DNA from: Actinomycetota bacterium
GTDB taxonomy: Bacteria > Actinomycetota > Actinomycetes > Propionibacteriales > Propionibacteriaceae
Direction: 5' to 3'
DNA: 64,000 nt
NCBI GenBank assembly: GCA_020161015.1
Contig: JAIUOT010000040.1
Location: 36,594 to 100,593 of the forward strand
Under the pieces are notes generated by a model. That model was not told the DNA's origin, ran no database searches, and saw only the letters and a list, made by a program, of their open reading frames with translations. Numbering within the stretch: the first letter of the stretch is position 1; the number at the start of each line of letters is the position of its first letter. Below are positions 24,373 through 34,702 of the stretch, one piece after another. A program made the position numbers and the translations under genes.

Positions 24373-25296
24373 ATGACCCGACCCGCGCACGGCTGGGGCC
24401 TGGCCACGATCCACGCCTCCGGCCAGGTCCTCGACACCTGGTTCCCCGCTCCCGCCCTCGGCGAGGCCCCCGGCGGCGACGCCCCGGCCGCCCTGGTCGC
24501 CGCCGCGCGCCGCGACGACGAGCGGCAGGTGCGCACCGAGCCGATCCTGGTCGAGATCGACCTCGACAGCCCGCCCGCCGACGTCCCGGACGCCTACCTG
24601 CGCCTGCACCTGCTGAGCTCACGGCGCTGCGCCCCGCGCACGCTCGACCTGACCGGCATCTTCGGCGTGCTGCCCAACGTGGTCTGGACGAACTTCGGCC
24701 CGTGCCTGGCCGAGGGCTTCGAGGACGTCCGCCTCGCCCTGCTGTCCGCCCGTGACCGCGTGACCGTCTACGGGGTGGACAAGTTCCCCCGCATGACCGA
24801 CTACGTCGTCCCCGGGGGCGTCCGGATCGCCGACGCCGACCGGGTGCGCCTCGGCGCCCACCTCGCGCCCGGGACGACCGTGATGCACGAGGGCTTCGTG
24901 AACTTCAACGCCGGCACGCTCGGGACGTCCATGGTCGAGGGGCGGATCTCGGCGGGCGTCGTGGTCGGCGACGGCACCGACATCGGCGGCGGCGCGTCCA
25001 TCATGGGCACGCTGTCGGGCGGCGGGCAGGAGCAGATCACCATCGGCGAGCGTTGCCTCCTGGGCGCGGAGTCCGGCCTGGGCATCTCGCTCGGGGATGA
25101 CTGCGTGGTCGAGGCGGGGCTGTACGTGACGGCCGGCACGAAGGTGACGCTGGCCGGGGGCGCCGTGGTGAAGGCCGTCCAGCTCAGTGGCCGCAGCGGC
25201 CTGCTGTTCCTTCGCAACTCGCTCACCGGCGCGGTCGAGGCCCGCGACCGGCGCGGCACCGGCGTGGAGCTGAACGCCGCGCTGCACGACAACTGA
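24373..25296 (+). CDS. dapD: 2,3,4,5-tetrahydropyridine-2,6-dicarboxylate N-succinyltransferase
   Basis: The 307-aa enzyme of the succinylase lysine pathway transfers succinyl from succinyl-CoA to tetrahydrodipicolinate. It has the actinobacterial DapD type: an N-terminal alpha/beta domain, then a left-handed beta-helix with hexapeptides ([60 protein letters not shown]). The conserved [12 protein letters not shown] is the active-site loop. It is divergent from dapE and followed 7 bp later by the lysozyme-like gene. Confidence 0.95.
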   Translation: MTRPAHGWGLATIHASGQVLDTWFPAPALGEAPGGDAPAALVAAARRDDERQVRTEPILVEIDLDSPPADVPDAYLRLHLLSSRRCAPRTLDLTGIFGVLPNVVWTNFGPCLAEGFEDVRLALLSARDRVTVYGVDKFPRMTDYVVPGGVRIADADRVRLGAHLAPGTTVMHEGFVNFNAGTLGTSMVEGRISAGVVVGDGTDIGGGASIMGTLSGGGQEQITIGERCLLGAESGLGISLGDDCVVEAGLYVTAGTKVTLAGGAVVKAVQLSGRSGLLFLRNSLTGAVEARDRRGTGVELNAALHDN

Positions 25297-25303
25297 GGCG
25301 CCG

Positions 25304-26164
25304 ATGAAGCGGGCCAGGGGTGCACTCTGGGCGGTTCTGGGCATCGCCGTCGCCCTGGCGCTCGTCGTCGGGGGCGTGGTGCTGTGGTCGACCTACAACA
25401 AGGTGCCCCTGCCGATCGAGGACCGGTGCACCGCCACGGCCGGCGGGCACACCACGACGATCACGCCGGAGCAGGCCCGCAACGCCGCGATCATCGCCGG
25501 GGTGTCGATCCGGCGCGACCTCGCGCCCCGGGCGGCGTCCATCGCCCTGGCCACGGCCTACCAGGAGTCGGGCATCCGCAACCTCGACTACGGGCACGCG
25601 GACTCCCTGGGGCTGTTCCAGCAGCGCCCGTCGAAGGGCTGGGGGACGGTCGAGCAGGTGACCGACCCCTGGTACGCGTCCCGGTCGTTCTACCAGGCGC
25701 TGGTGCGGGTGAAGAACTGGAAGACCCGCGACATCAACGACGTGGCCCAGGCCGTGCAGCGCAGCGCCTACCCGGAGGCCTACCGGCGCCACGTGCCGAA
25801 CGCCCGCGCGCTGGCCAGTTCGCTGACGGGAGAGACCCCGGCGTCGTTCAGCTGCGTCGTGGCGTCACCCGGCGAGGGCGACCCGCAGGCGATGGCGTCC
25901 TTCCTGAAGAAGACCCTCGGCGCGGGCGCCGTCACCACCCGCGTGAACGGGTCGACCCTCACCGTGACGACCGACAACCCGACCGCGGCGTGGGCCGTCG
26001 CGCACCTGGCGGTCGCGAACACCGCCTCCTACGGGCTCGCCTCCGTCCAGGTCGGCCCGTACGCATGGACACACTCCCCCGCAGGGCCGGCGCAGTGGCA
26101 GGGGACGGGCCCGAGCACCGCAGTGAAGGTCACGCTGGTCTTCTCCGAGCCGGCCCCCCGCTGA
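25304..26164 (+). CDS. Membrane-anchored lysozyme-like (transglycosylase-fold) protein
   Basis: The 286-aa protein has an N-terminal membrane helix (about residues 7-29) and an extracellular domain. ATAYQESGIRNLDYGHADSLGLFQQRPSKGWG is a SLT/lysozyme-like core, with the Glu of QESG in the catalytic position and a GLFQQ substrate motif. The C-terminal 100 residues form a separate beta-rich part. Proteins with this architecture are frequent in actinobacteria and are often mislabelled heavy-metal transporters. It is probably co-transcribed with dapD, which links DAP supply to wall remodelling. Activity is unproven. Confidence 0.8.
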   Translation: MKRARGALWAVLGIAVALALVVGGVVLWSTYNKVPLPIEDRCTATAGGHTTTITPEQARNAAIIAGVSIRRDLAPRAASIALATAYQESGIRNLDYGHADSLGLFQQRPSKGWGTVEQVTDPWYASRSFYQALVRVKNWKTRDINDVAQAVQRSAYPEAYRRHVPNARALASSLTGETPASFSCVVASPGEGDPQAMASFLKKTLGAGAVTTRVNGSTLTVTTDNPTAAWAVAHLAVANTASYGLASVQVGPYAWTHSPAGPAQWQGTGPSTAVKVTLVFSEPAPR

Positions 26165-26221
26165 CCCGAGTCTGGCTGCCGCGGGGACGCGCGATCGCCA
26201 CCCCGGGGCGTCTGGAGCCGG

Positions 26222-27328
26222 TCAGGCCTGGGCCAGCAGGCGGCGTGCTGCCGCCTCCACCCGCTCGTCGGTCGCGGTGAGCGCGACCCGCACGTGCCGG
26301 CGTCCGGCCTCGCCGTAGAAGTCTCCGGGAGCGACGAGGATGCCGAGCCCGGCCAGGTGGTCGACGCTCGCGCGGCAGTCCTCGTCCCGCGTGCACCACA
26401 GGTACAGCGAGCCCTCGGAGTGCTCGACCCGGTACCCGGCCGCGACGAGCGCGGGGCGCAGCATCGCCCGGCGACGGCGGTACCGCGCCCGCTGCTCCTC
26501 GACGTGGACCTGGTCGTCCAGCAGCGCGGCCATGGCCGCCTGCACCGGCATGGGCACCATCAGCCCGGCGTGCTTGCGCACCTCCAGCAACGGACGCACG
26601 ACCTCCGGGTCACCGGCGACGAAACCCGCCCGGTAGCCGGCCGCGTTCGACCGCTTGGACAACGAGTGCACCGCCAGCAGCCCCTCGAGGGAGCCGCCGT
26701 TGACCTCGGGGTGCAGCACGGACATCGGCTCGACGTCCCAGCCGAACTCGCCGTAGCACTCGTCGGAGGCGAGGACGGCTCCGGCGGCGCGTGCGGCGTC
26801 CACCCAGGCGCGCAGCGCGTCCGGCGACAGGATCGCCCCGTGAGGGTTGGCCGGCGAGTTGATCCACACCAGCCCGGGACGCAGCGTCGCGAGATCGGAC
26901 GGGTCGTCGGTCGCCACCACGGTGGCCCCGGCGATCCGTCCGCCCACGTCGTAGGTGGGGTAGGCGGTGGACGGGATGACCACGGTCGCGCCCGGGCCCA
27001 CGCCCAGCAGCGTCGGCAGCAGCGCGACGAGTTCCTTGGTGCCGACCACCGGCAGCACGCCGTCGTCGGCGAGCCCGACGGCACCCCACCGCCGCTCGAG
27101 GTAGCCGCGGATCGCTGCCCGCAGGCGTGGTGTCCCCCAGGTCGTCGGATAGCCCGGCGCGTCCGCGGCCGCCGCCAGCGCGAGCCGTCCGACCTCAGGG
27201 GTGGGGTCGACGGGTGTCCCGACCGAGAGGTCGACGATGCCGTCGGGGTGGGCGCCCGCCCTCGCCCTCGCAGCGTCCAGGGAGTCCCAGGGGAAGTCGG
27301 GCAGCTGGCCGGCCAGCCCGGGCGTCAC
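26222..27328 (-). CDS. dapC: Succinyldiaminopimelate transaminase
   Basis: The 368-aa class-I/II aminotransferase contains [48 protein letters not shown] and the PLP-Lys in [16 protein letters not shown]. It is expected to convert N-succinyl-2-amino-6-oxopimelate with glutamate to N-succinyl-LL-DAP. The GTG start overlaps the ferredoxin stop (GTGA), so the two are coupled. Ferredoxin-dapC is a conserved actinobacterial pair. Its location within 2 kb of dapD and dapE supports the substrate. Confidence 0.93.
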   Translation of the reverse strand: MTPGLAGQLPDFPWDSLDAARARAGAHPDGIVDLSVGTPVDPTPEVGRLALAAAADAPGYPTTWGTPRLRAAIRGYLERRWGAVGLADDGVLPVVGTKELVALLPTLLGVGPGATVVIPSTAYPTYDVGGRIAGATVVATDDPSDLATLRPGLVWINSPANPHGAILSPDALRAWVDAARAAGAVLASDECYGEFGWDVEPMSVLHPEVNGGSLEGLLAVHSLSKRSNAAGYRAGFVAGDPEVVRPLLEVRKHAGLMVPMPVQAAMAALLDDQVHVEEQRARYRRRRAMLRPALVAAGYRVEHSEGSLYLWCTRDEDCRASVDHLAGLGILVAPGDFYGEAGRRHVRVALTATDERVEAAARRLLAQA

Positions 27329-27645
27329 TCGCCCTGGGGCGGGAGCGCGGCGACGGTCGGGTGGTCGGCGTCGATCGGGCCCAGCTTGGCCGCGCCGCCG
27401 GGGGACCCGATCTCGTCGAAGAAGTGGACGTTGATGTCGTAGTACTCGGCCTGGTCGGCGGGCACGTCGTCCTCGTAGAAGATGGCCTCGGTCGGGCAGA
27501 CCGGTTCGCAGGCCCCGCAGTCGACGCACTCGTCAGGATGGATGTAGAGCATCCGGTTGCCCTCGTAGATGCAGTCGACCGGACACTCCTCGACGCATGC
27601 GAGATCCTTGACATCCACACACGGGAGGGTGATCACGTAGGTCAT
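27325..27645 (-). CDS. fdxA: Seven-iron ferredoxin (3Fe-4S / 4Fe-4S)
   Basis: The 106-aa electron carrier is of the FdxA type. Cysteines at 9, 17, 21 and 25 ([17 protein letters not shown]) and 40, 43, 46 and 50 ([12 protein letters not shown]) define the two clusters. In this subfamily the first cluster is 3Fe-4S. An acidic C-terminal extension follows. It is the first gene of a two-gene unit with dapC. The physiological partner is unknown. Confidence 0.95.
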   Translation of the reverse strand: MTYVITLPCVDVKDLACVEECPVDCIYEGNRMLYIHPDECVDCGACEPVCPTEAIFYEDDVPADQAEYYDINVHFFDEIGSPGGAAKLGPIDADHPTVAALPPQGE

Positions 27646-27716
27646 GGGACCGGCTCCTCATCAGGTACTTGGCAAACTGAGAGCACTCTACAACCGGCAC
27701 CTGGAGTTGATACGAC

Positions 27717-28244
27717 GTGGCTCGCCCGCATCCCGACCAGCGACCGCCGCACCCCGGCGAACGGGTCAGCCTGCGCCGCGTCCGGCCCGACGGCGAGCCG
27801 GGTGACCTGGTCGGGTTCGTGCTCGCGGCCGACGCCGACGGGCTCCGGCTGCGGGACCGCCGCGGCACCGTCCACGAGGTGGCCTGGGCGGACGTCCGGG
27901 CGTTGCGGACCGTCGGGGTGGCCCGGGGACGGGATCCCCGGCGCGCGTCCCGGGAGGAACTCGACCGGCTCGCCGACGCGGCCGGGGTGGCCGGGCCGGC
28001 CTTCGTCGCCCGGGTGAGCGACCTCCTCGACCCGCGCTCCCCCACCGTCCCGGACGCCTGGGGCGAGCCGCCGCCCTGCCCGGCCGTGCTCGCCGGGGAG
28101 TGGGTGACCACGGGAGACTGCCATGACCTGATCGCGCTCGCCCGGTGGGCCACCCGGCAGGACGCCCGCAGCATCCAGGTGCGCACCGACGACCCGGCCG
28201 CGATCGCGGAGCTGCTGCGCCTGGGCTTCACCGCACTGCCCTGA
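27717..28244 (+). CDS. SH3-like N-terminal domain protein with a degenerate acetyltransferase tail
   Basis: The 175-aa protein begins with a beta-barrel of the kind found at the N-terminus of Rv0428c-like GNAT proteins (about residues 10-60: PGERVSLRRVRPDGEPGDLVGFVLA, DRRGTVHEVAWADVRALR). The C-terminal 45 residues (IALARWATRQDARSIQV, AIAELLRLGF) resemble the last part of a GNAT fold. The acetyl-CoA-binding motif between them is missing, so catalysis is unlikely. It may be a remnant or a binding protein. Start GTG at 27717 is tentative. Confidence 0.65.
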   Translation: MARPHPDQRPPHPGERVSLRRVRPDGEPGDLVGFVLAADADGLRLRDRRGTVHEVAWADVRALRTVGVARGRDPRRASREELDRLADAAGVAGPAFVARVSDLLDPRSPTVPDAWGEPPPCPAVLAGEWVTTGDCHDLIALARWATRQDARSIQVRTDDPAAIAELLRLGFTALP

Positions 28245-28270
28245 TCGGGCGACCGTCCGACCCCGGACGC

Positions 28271-29998
28271 TCAGGCGTCCGCGGGCTTCTTTCCGCAGAC
28301 GACGGGGGTCAGGGAGTTGTAGCGCCAGTTGAAGCGCTCCTTCTTCACCAGCTTGTCGCCCTTGTAGAACAGCCGGTAGTGGTGGACGTCGAAGCCGGTC
28401 ATCGCGCTCTGCGGGATGCAGCCGGGCGAGTCGTCGTAGACGGTCTTTCCCGGGGCGCGGTAGTTCGACAGCACCGGCTTGGACGCCTTGATCGTGTACC
28501 GCTTCGTCGACCACACCCGGACGGTGACCGAGCCGGTCGTACCGGGCCGCCCGGTGATCCAGGCCTGGAGGACCACGCCGTAGGGCGAGTCGTTGCGGAA
28601 CTTCATGTCCACGCTCACCCAGTCCAGGGTGGCCTCCCGGCCGACGGGGTAGCGGTTGAAGTACAGCGAGTGCGGCTTGTGGTAGATGTCCTCGAGGCCG
28701 GCGAAGTAGATCGCGTTGAACGTCGTCGTGGTGGCCTGCGAGATGCCCCCGCCCTGCCGCTCGACGATCTTGCCGCCGTCGATGGCGCCGCCGGCCATCC
28801 AGCCCGCCTTCTTGGTGCGCTTGCCGAGGGTCTTGTTCATGCTGAACACCTCGCCCGGCTTGAGGAAGGTGCCGTTGATCAGCTTCGCGGCCTTGCCGAT
28901 GTTGTTGTACCGGTAGGCGGTGCCGGGGAAGTAGGTGGTGAACTTCCCGATCACCTTCTTGACCCCCAGCTTCTCGGCGTCCGCCGTGGTGAAGGACGCC
29001 GGCCGCGCGCTCACCCCGACCGACGCGGTGCGCCCGGACGGCTGGGCGAGCGTCGGCACGAGGGCGGCGGCGAGCTCCGCGGGGTCGACGCCGAGGCCGT
29101 CGGCGGACGGCACGATCCGGGGCTTGGTCTTCCCCATCGTGATCGTGGCGTCCCGCGGCTGCTTCAGGCCGAGTTTCGCCAGGCCCGGCTTCACCTGGGC
29201 CTCCAGCTTCTTCACGTCGAACACCGGACCGAGGCCGCCGTCCACCGGACCGAAGGTGAGGGACGCGGCGAGCTGCTCCGGACGCACGACCAGGGTGCCG
29301 GCGTCACCGACCGTGACGTCCACCGGCGCGGCGACGGCGGTCGCGGCCGGCCCGGCGAGCGCGGCGTCGGCCTCCGCGGTGGTGACCACCGGCGCGGCGG
29401 TGACCAGCGGCGCGTCCACCGTGGACGTTGTGAGGTAGGCCGCCCTGACCGCCTCCGCCGTCGCCGCACGGTCGACGATGCGGCCGTCGGCACCCTCCGT
29501 CGTCCGGACGGGCGTCAGGCCGGTGTAGCCGACCGTCGCGTCGACCGCGGGGACGTCGACCTTGTCGGCCAGGCCGCCGATCGTGGCGTCCAGCTTCGCG
29601 GTGTCGACGGCCAGCACCGCCGGGTGCTCCGAGCCGCCGAACAGCACAGTGAGGATCGCGGCAGGGTTCCAGCTGCGGCCGCCCCCGGCCTGCGCCACCG
29701 AGGCGGCGTAGTCGACGGCCAGGCCCGCCTCGCCGGGCGCGACGGTGAGCTTCTCGTCCCCGGCGGTGAGCACCAGCGGCTTCTCGCTGCGCTCCCCCAG
29801 CGCGCTGCGCAGGGTGTGCTCCGCGGCCTCCGGGGTCAGCCCGCCGATCGGGACGCCGGCCACCGAGGCGTTGCGCGGCACGTTCTCGCCGGCCAGGAAG
29901 TGCCCGGCGAGGTAGCCGCCGCCGAGGAGCACGACGAGTCCTGCGCCGACGCCGATGCCGATCTTGGCTGTGGTCGACAGCGTGCGGGTGTTGGCCAC
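28271..29998 (-). CDS. VanW-family protein with peptidoglycan-binding-like domains
   Basis: The 575-aa protein has an N-terminal membrane helix (about residues 11-31) and a long extracellular part. Two YkuD-associated PG-binding-4-like domains lie roughly at 70-180 and 240-330. The VanW domain follows (about 335-500), with the signature VERQGGGISQATTTTFNAIYFAG, where Ser replaces the Cys of enterococcal VanW as in other actinobacteria. The role in the envelope is not established, and no vancomycin-resistance genes are near. It converges with the SH3-like gene. Confidence 0.85.
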   Translation of the reverse strand: MANTRTLSTTAKIGIGVGAGLVVLLGGGYLAGHFLAGENVPRNASVAGVPIGGLTPEAAEHTLRSALGERSEKPLVLTAGDEKLTVAPGEAGLAVDYAASVAQAGGGRSWNPAAILTVLFGGSEHPAVLAVDTAKLDATIGGLADKVDVPAVDATVGYTGLTPVRTTEGADGRIVDRAATAEAVRAAYLTTSTVDAPLVTAAPVVTTAEADAALAGPAATAVAAPVDVTVGDAGTLVVRPEQLAASLTFGPVDGGLGPVFDVKKLEAQVKPGLAKLGLKQPRDATITMGKTKPRIVPSADGLGVDPAELAAALVPTLAQPSGRTASVGVSARPASFTTADAEKLGVKKVIGKFTTYFPGTAYRYNNIGKAAKLINGTFLKPGEVFSMNKTLGKRTKKAGWMAGGAIDGGKIVERQGGGISQATTTTFNAIYFAGLEDIYHKPHSLYFNRYPVGREATLDWVSVDMKFRNDSPYGVVLQAWITGRPGTTGSVTVRVWSTKRYTIKASKPVLSNYRAPGKTVYDDSPGCIPQSAMTGFDVHHYRLFYKGDKLVKKERFNWRYNSLTPVVCGKKPADA

Positions 29999-30031
29999 GG
30001 GAAGGATCCTCTCGGGTGAGCGGCTTCCATG

Positions 30032-30972
30032 CTACGGGAGCGGTTCGGCGGCGTCGGCGAGGTCGTCCAGGGGTGCGGCGGGCAGCCCGAGCTGGGACAC
30101 CACGATCCCGACGATCATCAGCGCGGCACCGGCGTAGCCGCGCAGCCCCATGTTCTCGCCGAGCAGGATCGCGCCGCCGATGGCCCCGAACACCGACTCG
30201 GTGGCCATGATCAGGGAGGCGTGAGTGGCCAGCGCGTGCCGCTGGCCCACCACCTGCAGGGTGAACGCGATGCCGACAGAGACCAGGCCGCCGTACAGCA
30301 GCGGGACCACGGCCTTGTCGAGACCGGTGAACGGCGCCGGCTCGAGGACGAGCGCGGCCAGGCTGCTCAGCACCGCGCAGGTGAGGAACTGGACGACCGC
30401 GAACCGCAGCGCGGACAGGCGGGGGCTGTAGTGCTCGATGACGAGGATCTGGATGGCCCACGGGATGCAGGTGAGGATCAGCAGCAGCTCGCCGGTGCCG
30501 ATGGTGAGGGCATCGCTGACGCTGATCAGGTACAGCCCGGCGAGTGACGAGAGCACCCCGAGGATCGTGGCCGGGCTGCTGCGGTGGCCGCGGAACGCGG
30601 CGATGACCGGCACGAACACCATGTACAGGCCGGTGATGAAGGCGGCGTTGCCCGCCGGAGTGTCGGCCATGGCGGCCTGCTGGAGGTTCACCGCGATGGT
30701 CAGGAAGACACCCGCGACCATCCCGGGGACGAGCACCGCGCGCGTCGCGGCGGCCCTCCTGGGGGCAGGGACGCCGCGCACCCGGTCGCGGAGCAGGATC
30801 ACCGGGATCAGCACCGCCGACCCGATCGCGAAGCGGACGCCGGTGAACGTGAGCGGGCCGACGTGGTCCGCCCCCACCCGCTGGGCGACGAACGCGAAGC
30901 CCCACAGGGCCGAGGCCAGCAGCAGCGCGCCGTTCGCGCGCAGCCGCTGGCCCCGTGTGGAGACGGTGACGC

Positions 30973-30976
<4 letters not shown>
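30032..30976 (-). CDS. DMT-superfamily (EamA) transporter
   Basis: The 314-aa protein has ten predicted membrane helices in two EamA repeats. GALLLASALWGFAFVAQRV opens the first repeat, and ILTCIPWAIQILVIEHY opens the second. TESVFGAIGGAILLGE is the second conserved EamA segment. It is likely an exporter of amino acids or related metabolites, with substrate unknown. The GTG start overlaps the transketolase stop (GTGA), so it is translated from the tkt mRNA. Confidence 0.85.
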
Positions 30977-33054
<2,078 letters not shown>

Positions 33055-33212
33055 CGTCGGCCTTCTCCCAACTCGTTTTGAAACGTAACAATAGCGGTCT
33101 TCCCCAGCTTCCCCTCAGCCTTTCACATCCACTGGTACCCACCGCGCCGTTGCCATTCCTTGCCCGTTGTCCCTCCTGGGTCCGCAGGTGTGCCGCCCCC
33201 CGGAAACGACAG

Positions 33213-33243
33213 GTCCCACCTGCCCCGCAAGGGCAGGTGGGAC
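33213..33243 (-). terminator. Hairpin terminator at the end of the Hdr/Qmo-like operon
   Basis: GTCCCACCTGCCC (33213-33225) and GGGCAGGTGGGAC (33231-33243) form a perfect 13-bp stem with a 5-nt loop. On the minus strand it follows the stop of the last operon gene by 11 bp and separates it from the transketolase promoter. Confidence 0.82.
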
Positions 33244-33254
33244 GTCGGGCAGGC

Positions 33255-34430
33255 TCAGGCGGCCGTGCGCTGTGCGTCCTTCACGAGGCCGTAGAAGAAC
33301 AGCGAGACCGGCCGGTACATCACGTGGGCGAACTTGGTGAACGGCAGGAACAGCACCAGCTCCATCGCGATGGCCACGTGCAGCAGGAACACCCAGTAGC
33401 CCCAGCCCGGCACCGGCTCGGCGTACAGCGCCGCCTCGATCACGAAGCCGGTGAGCCCCGCCACCCACAGCAGGACGAGGAACAACCAGTCCGACGGCTT
33501 GCTGGAGTCGTTGCACTGGCGGGTCTCCTGCCAGCGACGGATCATGAACCAGGTGACGCCGTACATCAGCGCCAGGCCGGCGACCGTGCCCAGCAGCCGG
33601 ACCGGGTACCAGATCGGCACCGGCGTGCCGGTGGCCTTGATCCCCAGCAGGTCCATCCCGTAGTCGAGCGTGGTCGCGAGCAGCAGCCCGAGGAAGCCCC
33701 ACAGGGTGAGCGCGTGGATCAGCCAGCGCCGCCGGTACAGCGGCTCCACCGGCTCGTCGTCGTGGCAGTCCTCGCGGTACCGCTTCTGGCCCAGCGACTC
33801 GATCCCGAGGGCGTACCACGCCGCGCGGAGCGTCCGTCCCCACGCCTGCCGGCTGCCGAACAGCGCCGACCACGTGACCTGGTCGCGTCGGGCGATGTCC
33901 CGGGCCAGCAGGCCCACGCCGAGCAGGCTGAACAGCGCCACGACGACCATCAGTACGATGCCGGTCGTGTGGATCACGCTGTAGGGGATGAAGTCGAACA
34001 GGGCGAGGGTGTCACGGCTCTGCTCACCCCGCACCGCGGCGAAGAAGAGCGCGAAGAAGGCTGCGGCACCGATCGCGATCGCGCTGCCGATCACCGGCCT
34101 GGTGTAGAGCACGCGGGCGATCCCGCTCTTGTCGTAGTGGGCGATCGCGTAGCGGCGCGCGGTGCCCATGAACTCGCCCGGGTCCGCCTGCTGCGGGCAG
34201 CGGGTGGTGCAGACGCCGCAGCCGTAGCAGGTCCACAGCTCCTTGCTCGACACCAGGTCGTCGGTCAGACCGACCTGGGCGAGCCGGATGAGCTTGCGCG
34301 GGAACATCGCATCGCTGTCGGCGAGCGGGCAGATGGCCGTGCAGTTGCCGCAGCTGAAGCACGCGTTGATGTCCGCGGCCCCGAACTTCTGGAGGTCGGT
34401 GATCAGGTGCGGATCCACCGTCGCTGTCAT
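33255..34430 (-). CDS. QmoC-type protein: HdrC ferredoxin domain fused to a NarI-like membrane domain
   Basis: The 391-aa protein begins with two 4Fe-4S motifs of the HdrC type: Cys 24, 27, 30, 34 (CFSCGNCTAIC) and 68, 71, 74, 78 (CYGCGVCTTRC). About five to six membrane helices follow between 105 and 370, with histidines (HTTG, HALTLWGF, HVAIAMEL, HVMYR) placed as possible haem-b ligands. This is the layout of QmoC, the membrane subunit that exchanges electrons with menaquinone in sulfate reducers. It is the last gene of the operon and overlaps the preceding one by 4 bp. Menaquinone coupling is inferred. Confidence 0.88.
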   Translation of the reverse strand: MTATVDPHLITDLQKFGAADINACFSCGNCTAICPLADSDAMFPRKLIRLAQVGLTDDLVSSKELWTCYGCGVCTTRCPQQADPGEFMGTARRYAIAHYDKSGIARVLYTRPVIGSAIAIGAAAFFALFFAAVRGEQSRDTLALFDFIPYSVIHTTGIVLMVVVALFSLLGVGLLARDIARRDQVTWSALFGSRQAWGRTLRAAWYALGIESLGQKRYREDCHDDEPVEPLYRRRWLIHALTLWGFLGLLLATTLDYGMDLLGIKATGTPVPIWYPVRLLGTVAGLALMYGVTWFMIRRWQETRQCNDSSKPSDWLFLVLLWVAGLTGFVIEAALYAEPVPGWGYWVFLLHVAIAMELVLFLPFTKFAHVMYRPVSLFFYGLVKDAQRTAA

Positions 34431-34702
34431 TCGTACTCACACTCCTCGAGGACCGCCGCGGGGCCCTGGCCCACGGCGCGGTAGCTGAAGTAGCCGTCGT
34501 CGTCGGCCTCGGTGCTCTCCACGAGGAGGCCGTAGCGGCGCATGCCCATCACCCAGTAGACGACCTCGTGGGTGGGGTGGCCGAGGCGCTCGGCGATCTC
34601 GCCGATCGTCTTCCCCCCGTCCGCGACGGCCGCGAGGATCGGGGCGTGCATCAGCGGCTCCTCCCGGATCACCTCGCGCGGGTCACGCAGTACCTGGGTC
34701 AT
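34427..34702 (-). CDS. Small winged-helix-like protein of the Hdr operon
   Basis: The 91-aa protein has a helix-turn-helix-like middle (ILAAVADGGKTIGEIAERLGHPTHEVVYWVMGMRRYGLLVE, about residues 22-62) and an acidic C-terminus. Both ends overlap neighbouring genes by 4 bp (ATGA), so it is translated together with the HdrA and QmoC-like subunits. The motif could bind DNA, but its tight position inside a complex operon also fits a small structural or assembly subunit. I do not recognise a characterised family. Confidence 0.72.
   Translation of the reverse strand: MTQVLRDPREVIREEPLMHAPILAAVADGGKTIGEIAERLGHPTHEVVYWVMGMRRYGLLVESTEADDDGYFSYRAVGQGPAAVLEECEYE

Noticed and set aside
28264..28281. Hairpin CGGACGC-TCAG-GCGTCCG at the end of the VanW gene as terminator
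   Set aside because: It has short 7-bp arms in GC-rich DNA where such repeats arise by chance, without a T tract. Not strong enough to list.
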